A stretch of 64,000 nucleotides of DNA. Source: Moritella sp. F3 (GTDB lineage: Bacteria > Pseudomonadota > Gammaproteobacteria > Enterobacterales > Moritellaceae). A program made the position numbers and the translations under genes. Positions within the stretch are counted from its first letter, which is position 1, and the number at the start of each line of letters is the position of its first letter. Below the pieces are notes generated by a model, which was not told the DNA's origin, ran no database searches, and saw nothing but the letters and a program-made list of their open reading frames with translations. The stretch covers positions 1 to 64,000 of the forward strand of contig NZ_BLRL01000003.1 of the NCBI RefSeq assembly GCF_015082335.1, in the 5' to 3' direction. Below are positions 54,001 to 60,697 of the stretch, in pieces.

Positions 54001-55953
54001 TCCCGTTAATGTGTCATCGCCTTGACCACCAAATAGGGCACTGGCATTGCTGCCTGCGGTGAGCGCATCATTACCATCTTCACCGTAGAGCCGGTTGTTA
54101 CCATGATTACCTTGCACTTGATCATTACCAGCCCCGGCATAAACAGTGTCATCACCAGTACCTGCATTGATAATATCAACACCGCCGCCAGCGTATACTT
54201 CATCATCACCAGCCCCTGCCTCAATGCTATCATCGCCTGACTCTGTAAATATTTTATCGTCACCATCAGCTGCATCAATCGTATTATCGCCAGCTCCGGC
54301 ATAAACAATATCGTTGCCATCGCCACTTTCAATGTAGTCTGCCCCTGATGCTGTATATATCGTATCGTCACCAAGTTCGGTGCTAATAACATTGTCACCT
54401 TCACCAGCGAATACAGTATCATCGCCAGTACCTGTGTTGATGTTATCATCACCATTTTCGCTATAAACAGTATCGTCACCATCACCAGTATCAATCGTGT
54501 TATGACCTGTTTCACCAAATACAGTGTCATTACCTAGACCCGTAGTGATGACATCATTACCACTGCCAGAAAAAACGGTATCGTCACCAGCACCACCGTT
54601 AATGACATCATCACCTTCATTTGCATGAAGGACATCATCACCAGCACCACCATCAATTATGTCATTGCCAGTACCAGCATAGAGCTGATCGTTACCTTCG
54701 CCACCAGTTAATTGGTCGTTACCTTCGCCGCCATATACCTGGTCATTCCCGGCACCGCCGATGACGATATCATCACCAACTTCACCAAATACTAAGTCAT
54801 CACCTTCACCACCTTGCAACGTATCATTACCTTCAGCACCAAGGAGCAAATCATCATCAGCACCGCCATCAATAATATCGTTGCCCGCGCCACCTAAAAT
54901 GATATCGTTCCCCTCGTTCCCCTCGAGAATATCATCACCGGAGTCGCCTTGAATCTCATCATCACCAAGGCCCCCATAAATAGTATCGTTGTCGGCACCA
55001 CCATAGACTTTATCATTGCCTATGCCGCCAAAAAGTTGGTCGCTACCGTCATCACCGATGAGAGTGTCGTCACCAGAACCCCCATAAAGTATGTCATCTC
55101 CGAGTTCACCAAGTAGTAAATCATTACCTTCGCCGCCAGAGATCGTATCATTACCGTCACTGCCTAGCAGGCTGTCATTTCCGCTGCCGCCATCTAAGGT
55201 ATCATCACCATTACCGCCGAGTAGTAAATCATCGCCGTCATCGCCGTATAAATTATCATCATTGATACCACCACTAATCAAGTCATCTCCAGAGCCGCCA
55301 TGTATAGTGTCCGAACCTTGTTGGCCAAATAAACTATCGTTACCTTCACCACCACTAATTGCATCGTCATAAATATTATTAGCAAGGAATTCTACACTTT
55401 CAATAGTGGTAATTGGTGTACCATCGGGTTCGGAGATACTAAACGTGATTAGCTCATCATTACCTATTTGAGCGGCGGTTACATCCAGATCTATTTCGAG
55501 TTCACCACGATTATTCACGATTGCAGGAACTGATGTTATGATGGCACCATCACTGTCGGTGAGATTGACTAAAACGGATGTGTTTTGTTGCTCTAGGGTG
55601 AATTTTGCGGTGATAGCACTGCTATCATTAACAACGTAATTACCGAGCCGCACACTGTGATTAATTTCTTCAACTGGTTCTGTGTTATCAGTGGGCGCTG
55701 TAAAGCTATAAATGGATTGTGAATTACCCCAAGTATCATTTGAATTTGGTTCTACTGGGGCAAGAGATGCGTAATCTATGTCACCAAAAATCGTATCATT
55801 ACCTTCGCCACCGGCTAGGTTATCATTACCCTCACCACCAGTAACAAAATCATCACCTTCGTTGGCTGCCACGTTATCATTACCGGCTAGTACGTTGATA
55901 CTGTCATCCGCAGATGTACCAACAACTTCATCATCGCTATTTGTTCCTTGCAT
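51091..55953 (-). CDS. Giant RTX calcium-binding repeat protein, probable type I secretion substrate
   Basis: A 1620-residue, very acidic protein. A short block of repeats (residues about 1-58) comes first, then a beta-rich non-repeat segment (about 60-205), and then an almost unbroken array of RTX nonapeptides (GGxGxDxLx and variants such as GxGNDxIx) to about 1480. At nine residues each this is room for roughly 140 repeats. The last 130 residues are non-repetitive and should hold the uncleaved C-terminal secretion signal. No protease, lipase, adhesin or cadherin domain is visible. RTX arrays fold into calcium-bound beta-rolls only outside the cell. The product is probably exported by the convergently encoded ABC/HlyD pair and serves as a structural matrix protein, in the manner of CabA (inference). 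Confidence 0.9.
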   Translation of the reverse strand: MQGTNSDDEVVGTSADDSINVLAGNDNVAANEGDDFVTGGEGNDNLAGGEGNDTIFGDIDYASLAPVEPNSNDTWGNSQSIYSFTAPTDNTEPVEEINHSVRLGNYVVNDSSAITAKFTLEQQNTSVLVNLTDSDGAIITSVPAIVNNRGELEIDLDVTAAQIGNDELITFSISEPDGTPITTIESVEFLANNIYDDAISGGEGNDSLFGQQGSDTIHGGSGDDLISGGINDDNLYGDDGDDLLLGGNGDDTLDGGSGNDSLLGSDGNDTISGGEGNDLLLGELGDDILYGGSGDDTLIGDDGSDQLFGGIGNDKVYGGADNDTIYGGLGDDEIQGDSGDDILEGNEGNDIILGGAGNDIIDGGADDDLLLGAEGNDTLQGGEGDDLVFGEVGDDIVIGGAGNDQVYGGEGNDQLTGGEGNDQLYAGTGNDIIDGGAGDDVLHANEGDDVINGGAGDDTVFSGSGNDVITTGLGNDTVFGETGHNTIDTGDGDDTVYSENGDDNINTGTGDDTVFAGEGDNVISTELGDDTIYTASGADYIESGDGNDIVYAGAGDNTIDAADGDDKIFTESGDDSIEAGAGDDEVYAGGGVDIINAGTGDDTVYAGAGNDQVQGNHGNNRLYGEDGNDALTAGSNASALFGGQGDDTLTGSQESDQLFGGANNDALFGQDGDDYLEGNGGDDNLEGGEGNDTIIAGSGDDILVGGTGDDVLVGGTGDDTLTGDAGDDILVGGEGNDLLDGGAGISALYGEAGDDTLISAEHDDELSGGAGNDIITANAGNDTVYAGTGHDVIDAGDGDDTIYGDAGNNTITAGAGDDMIFGGIDQDTIVAGDGDDTIFGGDGNDTLNAGSGNDHIDAGAGADTLLGGDGNDALFGGAGNDTLIGGDGYDFLAGGDGDDILVDDGQDTLSGDAGNDTLTAAATGSHHIYGGAGDDTLIGSAQADTLHGGEDQDTIQSGAGDDVVYAGSGDDTVNTGLGDDTVYGMDGSNTVDLGEGNNTLFGGAGADTVIAGSGNDQLMGSAGNDHLSAGAGDDELEGGDGSDTLIGDEGDDLLRGDAGNDTLSGGDGADRLFAGAGDDTLFGGAGADELHADSGNNTLSGGDDNDILYGAAGNDLLQGDDGDDRLEGFAGNDTLEGGAGDDILTAGTGNNQLDGGSGDDVLSSEDGNDTLIGGDGNDTINAGDGNNNIIGGLGNDIITAGSGNDIISGDEGNDIINAGSGDNQITGDSGNDTITAGDGNDAISGGADNDQITVSGGNNQIHGDSGNDQIRTGSGSDQLFGDDGDDKLYAGSDDDQLAGGTGNDKLYGQSGNDQLSGDLGNDYLSGGSGDDVLLGGEGDDYLRGDNNNDILYGGAGNDTLKGGNQDDILFGEDGNDTLAGDSGNDQLFGETGNDQLFGGSGEDLLSGDTGDDNLDGGTGNDNLDGGTGDDQLTGGSGDDILFGQTGNDILDGGTGSDQLFAGAGNDTLVFDITETTNTDGSTVHFSGGAGFDVLAVGSDSDSQIIDMTQTAFQEIEGVVVNASDAQLKISLDKVLLNDTAEVSNSQFVCTGANKLDLNGFNWEVSSNNVTLNDDLRDAYEASNINTDSLFGYTFANDEGKEVTIWSDSEQDNISFNGADV

Positions 55954-56109
55954 ATGAACTCCTACTATTTGTTCAATAATATCTACTCAATGTGGTATAT
56001 AAATTTGCTCATCATTACTAAACATAGTTAGGGATTATTCTATCGTAGCGAATATTTTTAATGTAAGAGGCAAAGTGTGAGGCATATAAAATATAGTCCT
56101 AATATCCTA

Positions 56110-56164
56110 TTGAAGAATTGAAGAATTGAAGAATTGAAGAATTGAAGAATTGAAGAATTGAAGA
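56110..56164. repeat. 8-bp tandem repeat (TTGAAGAA x about 6.9)
   Basis: Six perfect copies of TTGAAGAA are followed by a seventh lacking its last base. The tract lies between the stop codon of the outer-membrane protein gene (56177) and the start of the RTX gene (55953), about 155-210 bases upstream of the latter. Octanucleotide tracts can change length by slipped-strand mispairing. It is intergenic, so any effect would be on promoter spacing or transcript structure. Confidence 0.9.
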
Positions 56165-56176
56165 CAAAATTGGGAT

Positions 56177-57178
56177 TTAGAAGCTAAATGAATATGAAAT
56201 GGAAATTGCCCCGTCAATAAACCGGCCCGTTCCTTCTGCACGATCAGATGAATTCCATCGGTTACCTGAATAGTTATTATATTGCAGTGTGATAGTGCCT
56301 GGGTGCCAATCAAAATAGCCAAAACCATAGGTGAAATCAGGATTCCAGGGTTGTTTTTGTGCACTATCAAAATAATAAAACGCAGTTGCATTCACATACC
56401 AATTACCAATAATCGCGTACTTACAGCCTAGGCTTATGGTTTGATGGTCAGCTTGGTAACTGGTTGAAGCAAGGTCAAAAAATTCTTTGGTGTAATTATA
56501 ATTAGCTTGGCAGCCGATAGCCCCCTCATCAGTAAAGGATAGCCAATTGACAAAAGGTTTGGTGATCGGGAACTTCCAGCCTAATGACCAGGTGCCCTGA
56601 TCGAAATTCGTCACTGCTTGCCCTGGTGTTGATTTAAAGCGGTTACCACCATAATTGGCATACATAAGACTGACTGTATAGGGGCGCCAATCACTATAGC
56701 CAAAGACGTAAGTAAAGTCAGGATTCCAAGGCTGTTGCTGGTCTTGATCTAAGTAATAATACACAGTACCTGAGACAAACCAATTACCCAGAATACTGTA
56801 TTTTAATGACAAGGTCGCGGTTGCATTGGTGTTTGTTGGCCCAGATTGTACATCGACAGGTAGGTTAGCTGATTCTGTTTTTAGCAATGGAAAGTTAAGC
56901 GCGACATTACCGCTTAAACCATGAAACAAACTGTCATTGTTAGTGCCTTCTTGATAAGCCCATGAGTCAAAAGGTAAGGCGAATGAGTTGCTTACACCAC
57001 GCCATATGAGGTCTAACTCGTCTTCCTCTTTACTCGCCTCGCTACTGGAACTTGATGTCGCAGACTGGCTAATACTGGGGGACGATGCAGCTGGTGCTCG
57101 TTTTGATGACTCAGTCTGATAGCCCGTCGAATATGCGGTAAAGCTGATGAAAGTGAGGAGAGCTAACCGTTTTTGCAT
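56177..57178 (-). CDS. Internally duplicated outer-membrane beta-barrel protein
   Basis: A 333-residue exported protein. After a signal peptide (about residues 1-19) there is a Ser-rich segment (25-50) and then a beta-rich body that ends in SYSFSF, the C-terminal aromatic typical of outer-membrane barrels. Two parts repeat each other: near 126-182 and 248-305, each with GNW(F/Y)V, YYY/FYYF, QQPWNPDFTY/KQPWNPDFTY and the ending GGNRF/SGNRW. The family is not recognised. It is encoded upstream of the RTX gene on the same strand with no terminator seen between, so they may be co-transcribed. Confidence 0.75.
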   Translation of the reverse strand: MQKRLALLTFISFTAYSTGYQTESSKRAPAASSPSISQSATSSSSSEASKEEDELDLIWRGVSNSFALPFDSWAYQEGTNNDSLFHGLSGNVALNFPLLKTESANLPVDVQSGPTNTNATATLSLKYSILGNWFVSGTVYYYLDQDQQQPWNPDFTYVFGYSDWRPYTVSLMYANYGGNRFKSTPGQAVTNFDQGTWSLGWKFPITKPFVNWLSFTDEGAIGCQANYNYTKEFFDLASTSYQADHQTISLGCKYAIIGNWYVNATAFYYFDSAQKQPWNPDFTYGFGYFDWHPGTITLQYNNYSGNRWNSSDRAEGTGRFIDGAISISYSFSF

Positions 57179-57405
57179 TTGTAAGTGTCATGCTTAATTC
57201 CAAAAGAGGTTCCTATCCTCTTATTAATTGAGTAATAACATCAAGTTAATCTTATCCGTAACATAAATCTTTGTGGCGTAGATCAAACTTTGGTGCTAAT
57301 TGTCTGCAGCTATTAGCTGCTTAACTAGACTGAGAATATGTACTAGATATTATTACTTTTGGTATAGAAATACGTTTTATTTTTAATTTATTTTAGCTTG
57401 TTAGG
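57179..57405. promoter_or_regulatory. Divergent promoter region of the matrix/regulatory operons
   Basis: These 227 AT-rich bases must hold the promoters of the outer-membrane protein/RTX side and of the phosphatase operon. No gene is present and no binding site could be named with confidence. Confidence 0.45.
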
Positions 57406-58680
57406 ATGGTCCGTTTATCAATGAAAAACATACTGTTAGTTGACGATAACCGCACCATGCTATTAGTTTGGAAGCAAATCCTGATTAAACGTGGTTACCA
57501 TGTAATGACCGCAATGGATGGGGTTGAAGCATTAGCTACTCTTGCTGAAAATCCGCAAATCCAATTCGTATTGAGTGATTGGATGATGCCAAATATGAAT
57601 GGTATTGAGCTTTGCAGTAGGCTTAAGTCTGCTGATTACGATCGCTATATATTTTTCGTATTATTATCAGGAAAAGATGATCAGCATTCGATAATTGAAG
57701 GGATTAATGCGGGCGCTGATGATTTTTTTGTTAAAAACGCAGACATTAATGAAGTAGATGCTCGTGTTAAAGCAGGTTTTAGAACACTGGACCTGCATAA
57801 TGAAATAACCGATAAAAATATTAAATTAGATACCGCTTACGCGACGATCAAAAAAGATTTGGAATCTGCTGGAGAGCTAGTTAAACGATTATTGCCGACC
57901 AAGCGGAAGTATACAGGCGTCGAGTTAAGTTATGTGTCTATTCCTAGCGCCCAAATCGGTGGTGATATGCTGGGCTACATGCAATTAGATGAAGAACATA
58001 TCGCTTTCTACCTGCTCGATGTGGCAGGTCATGGTGTGTCTTCTGCATTAATGTCGTTTTCTATTCAGCAAAGTATTACTGCAAATAATGACAAAGGTGC
58101 GTTATTAAAAAGAACGATAAACACACCACCATATTACGAAATAACACCGCCTCATGAAGTCATTAAGCAGCTGAATGACATCTATGTGACAGATGAACAA
58201 AATCTACTGTATTTCACGATGATCTATTCAGTATTAAATGTAAAAACAGGCTTATTATCATTTTCCGTCGGGGGGCATCCACCACTCGTGTGGCTGCACA
58301 ATGATCAATGCAGTGCAGAGTTTATTGGTCAGGATAGCTTTGTTGTCGGCGCCTTTGATTTTGTCGAATATAAAACGGCGCAGATCCAGTTGGAACCCGG
58401 CGATAAAATATGGATGTATTCAGATGGTTTAACCGAGGCAGAAAAAGATAAAACACAATTTTCAGAAGAAGGTCTTAGAAACGCAGTAATTGATTTTCAA
58501 CACCATCCAACCACGATTCAAACCGAATTGCTCGTTGGTAGAGTCAGAGAATGGCAAGAATCCGCTCAATTTGATGACGATGTCAGTGTATTAGCAGTCG
58601 AATGGACAGGCTACTCAGAAGGGAAACACACATGCAACACAAAATTATCAACCAAGGTCAATGCACAGTTCTTCAAATAA
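57406..58680 (+). CDS. Response regulator with PP2C (RsbU/SpoIIE-like) phosphatase output
   Basis: A 424-residue cytoplasmic protein. The receiver domain (residues 6-125) has the phospho-acceptor Asp58 in SDWMMPNMNG and the acidic pair VDDN. A linker helix (130-165) joins it to a PP2C-type phosphatase with metal ligands in IGGDMLGY (184-191), LLDVAGHG (203-210), SDGLTEAE and FDDDVSVLAVEW. Such proteins dephosphorylate a STAS antagonist to release a switch (RsbU in Bacillus, HsbR in Pseudomonas, CrsR in Shewanella). ATG 57421 (MKNILLVDDN) is an alternative start. The STAS gene overlaps its end by 49 bases. Confidence 0.92.
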   Translation: MVRLSMKNILLVDDNRTMLLVWKQILIKRGYHVMTAMDGVEALATLAENPQIQFVLSDWMMPNMNGIELCSRLKSADYDRYIFFVLLSGKDDQHSIIEGINAGADDFFVKNADINEVDARVKAGFRTLDLHNEITDKNIKLDTAYATIKKDLESAGELVKRLLPTKRKYTGVELSYVSIPSAQIGGDMLGYMQLDEEHIAFYLLDVAGHGVSSALMSFSIQQSITANNDKGALLKRTINTPPYYEITPPHEVIKQLNDIYVTDEQNLLYFTMIYSVLNVKTGLLSFSVGGHPPLVWLHNDQCSAEFIGQDSFVVGAFDFVEYKTAQIQLEPGDKIWMYSDGLTEAEKDKTQFSEEGLRNAVIDFQHHPTTIQTELLVGRVREWQESAQFDDDVSVLAVEWTGYSEGKHTCNTKLSTKVNAQFFK

Positions 58681-58964
58681 ATGAGGAACGTTTTGACGCT
58701 CGCTTAGCGCCTGATTTTAGAACTCAATTAACCGAGCTCTCTCAGAGTGTTGATGCACACCTGATTATTGATTTAACACAGGTAAGGTTTATGGATAGCA
58801 GTGGACTAGGCGCTGTGATGGCCGGTTATAAAATGTTACGTGGTAAAAAAATGAGCGTTGTTAATCCACAGCGAGCAGTTAAAGAATTGTTAAAGTTGAC
58901 TCGAATGGACCAATTAATCACGTGTTACGACAGCATTGATGATGCTATTTCTGTTGATGCTTAA
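58632..58964 (+). CDS. STAS-domain anti-sigma-factor antagonist
   Basis: A 110-residue single STAS domain. The phosphorylatable serine is in FMDSSGLGAV (Ser56/Ser57), the SpoIIAA/RsbV signature. ATG 58632 is chosen because AGAAGGG lies 8 bases upstream and MQHKIINQG begins the fold; a longer in-frame start inside the phosphatase gene is less likely. The 49-base overlap with the phosphatase gene implies translational coupling of the switch components. Its partner kinase is encoded at 60232-60687. Confidence 0.92.
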   Translation: MQHKIINQGQCTVLQINEERFDARLAPDFRTQLTELSQSVDAHLIIDLTQVRFMDSSGLGAVMAGYKMLRGKKMSVVNPQRAVKELLKLTRMDQLITCYDSIDDAISVDA

Positions 58965-58976
58965 TGGAGGTTTGAA

Positions 58977-60257
58977 ATGAAGGGAATGATTCTTGCCGCA
59001 GGTAAAGGTACTCGCGTTAGGCCGATTACACAGATGATCCCAAAACCGATGATCCCTATTTTAGGGAAACCGGTAATGGAGTCTATGATCCAATTATTTG
59101 CCGCTCATGGCATCGATAAAATCGCGGTTAATACCAGCCACTTAGCTGAAATTATCGAAAACTATTTCGGCGACGGTCATCATTTTAATGTGCAGTTAAC
59201 TTATTCGTACGAAGGTGAGGTACGCGATGGCAAGTTTGAAACTAAAGCCATGGGTTCTGCTGGTGGCATGAATAAAATTCAGCAATTCTCTGGTTTTTTT
59301 GATGAAACATTTGTTGTTGTTTGTGGTGATGCTTGGATTGATTTGGATCTAACAGAAGCAGTGCGCAGACATAAAGAAAAGGGTGTTATCGCGACTATTA
59401 TCACCCGTCAGGTCGAACCTGAAGAGGTCGATAAATATGGTGTGGTTGTTACCGACGACTTTGACATGGTGACTTGTTTCCAAGAAAAACCAGCAGTAGA
59501 AGAAGCACTGTCTAATCGTATTAATACCGGTATTTATATTTTTGAACCAGCAATTTTTGATTATATTCCTAACGATGAAGAGTTTGATATCGGTAGTCAA
59601 TTATTCCCTTTATTAGTTGAAAATAAAGTGAAGTTTAGTGCTGTTGATATGAACTTTCAGTGGCTTGATGTCGGTAATATCAGTGATATTTGGCAGGTGA
59701 CAAAAGATATTCTTAATGGCGAAGTGTCTGGTTATCCAATCCCTGGTACGCAGGTTAGACCGGGTGTGTGGCTAGGGATTAATACTGTGTTTGATATCGA
59801 TGCCTGTGATGTCACGCCACCAATTATTGTGGGTAGTGGCTGTGATATTAGACCGGGTTGTAAGATCGTCGGCCCTGCTGTTATAGGGGCCAATTGTACG
59901 ATTGAGTCTGAGGCTGTTGTTAAACATAGTCTATTACGGGATTACATCCATATTGCGAGCGCGGCACATATTGAGAATAAAACCGTGTTTGGTGATTATT
60001 TTATTAGCCATGATGGATTCTCGCAATCGCTATTAGAAATGGGCGCCATTAACATCGTTAAAGACCGTCGTCTCACACAGCATCCGATCCCTATTCGTAA
60101 TGAAGTTGCTTTGTATCTTCCGCAAATTCGCGAGCAAATTAAACAAGAAGAACAAACAAAAAAAGCATCGGATACAGCTACTAATAATAGTAACGGTGAA
60201 ATAAAAAGTAATGAGCATAAGGAGCTTACTGATGACGAACACTCAGCAGCTTTTTAA
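58977..60257 (+). CDS. Sugar nucleotidyltransferase with left-handed beta-helix domain (mannose-1-phosphate guanylyltransferase-like)
   Basis: A 426-residue cytoplasmic enzyme. The N-terminal pyrophosphorylase domain has MILAAGKGTRVRPIT (4-18) and PKPMIPILGKP (22-32). The metal-binding Asp is in VVCGDAWID, and NTGIYIFEP is present. Hexapeptide repeats (about 262-345) follow, and a charged low-complexity tail of about 40 residues is unusual. Related enzymes make GDP-mannose, ADP- or UDP-glucose; the nucleotide cannot be settled by eye. It is wedged between the STAS gene (12 bases upstream) and the kinase gene (26-base overlap), which links sugar activation to the regulatory switch. Confidence 0.85.
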   Translation: MKGMILAAGKGTRVRPITQMIPKPMIPILGKPVMESMIQLFAAHGIDKIAVNTSHLAEIIENYFGDGHHFNVQLTYSYEGEVRDGKFETKAMGSAGGMNKIQQFSGFFDETFVVVCGDAWIDLDLTEAVRRHKEKGVIATIITRQVEPEEVDKYGVVVTDDFDMVTCFQEKPAVEEALSNRINTGIYIFEPAIFDYIPNDEEFDIGSQLFPLLVENKVKFSAVDMNFQWLDVGNISDIWQVTKDILNGEVSGYPIPGTQVRPGVWLGINTVFDIDACDVTPPIIVGSGCDIRPGCKIVGPAVIGANCTIESEAVVKHSLLRDYIHIASAAHIENKTVFGDYFISHDGFSQSLLEMGAINIVKDRRLTQHPIPIRNEVALYLPQIREQIKQEEQTKKASDTATNNSNGEIKSNEHKELTDDEHSAAF

Positions 60258-60687
60258 GCAAAATTATCAAAGCTCTAATGATGTCGCGAGAGTGATAGCA
60301 GAAGATATAAATGTTTTCGCCCTCGCCAATGACATTGAAGAAAGTATCATGGGGCAGGTTGAACTATGTATTGCAGAGTTAGTTAATAATGCTTACGAAC
60401 ATGCATACGAGTTAACGGATGGCTGCCCAATTGAAGTGATCTGTTACTTAAAAGATGATGCAGAATTAGTGATTGAAATTTCTGATTTTGGTCAAGCAAT
60501 GGATCGCAATGCATTTAAAGCGGCTGTGAATGCTGAGTTTGTTGTACCCGATCCGGATGATGAGGCCACCTGGACCACATCAGGACGTGGTTTCATTATT
60601 ATTGTTCAGCTCACGGATAGCCTTATTTATACTTGCGAAGATAATAAAAATACGTTTGAATTTCACAAGAAATTGTGGACGCAATAA
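60232..60687 (+). CDS. RsbW-like serine kinase/anti-sigma factor (HATPase_c_2)
   Basis: A 151-residue GHKL-type kinase. The N-box is ELVNNAYEHAYE (49-60), the D-box DFGQAMD near 94 and the glycine lid GRGFIIIVQLTD near 125. These proteins phosphorylate a STAS partner and bind a target, classically a sigma factor. ATG 60232 is preferred (AAGGA 8 bases upstream); it overlaps the nucleotidyltransferase by 26 bases. No sigma factor gene is in the window, so the target is unknown. Confidence 0.9.
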   Translation: MTNTQQLFKQNYQSSNDVARVIAEDINVFALANDIEESIMGQVELCIAELVNNAYEHAYELTDGCPIEVICYLKDDAELVIEISDFGQAMDRNAFKAAVNAEFVVPDPDDEATWTTSGRGFIIIVQLTDSLIYTCEDNKNTFEFHKKLWTQ

Positions 60688-60697
60688 GAGGAACATC

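Noticed and set aside
51091-55953. Periodic DNA pattern that could be taken for a CRISPR array or tandem satellite, and many open frames on both strands inside it
   Set aside because: The periodicity (about 27 bases) comes from RTX nonapeptide codons on the minus strand; units are diverged and there are no constant repeats with unique spacers. Opposite and shifted frames are rich in Ser-Pro or Met-Val-Ile and are by-products of the repeats.
56107-56391. 94-residue open frame on the minus strand ending in repeated FFNSSILQ
   Set aside because: It is a shifted frame of the outer-membrane protein gene running into the 8-bp repeat; no start signal or known family.
60530-60697. Upstream extension of the GH2 gene from an in-frame ATG inside the kinase gene
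   Set aside because: It would overlap most of the last third of the RsbW-like kinase and bury the lipoprotein signal; the GTG at 60698 has a good ribosome-binding site and a proper lipobox.
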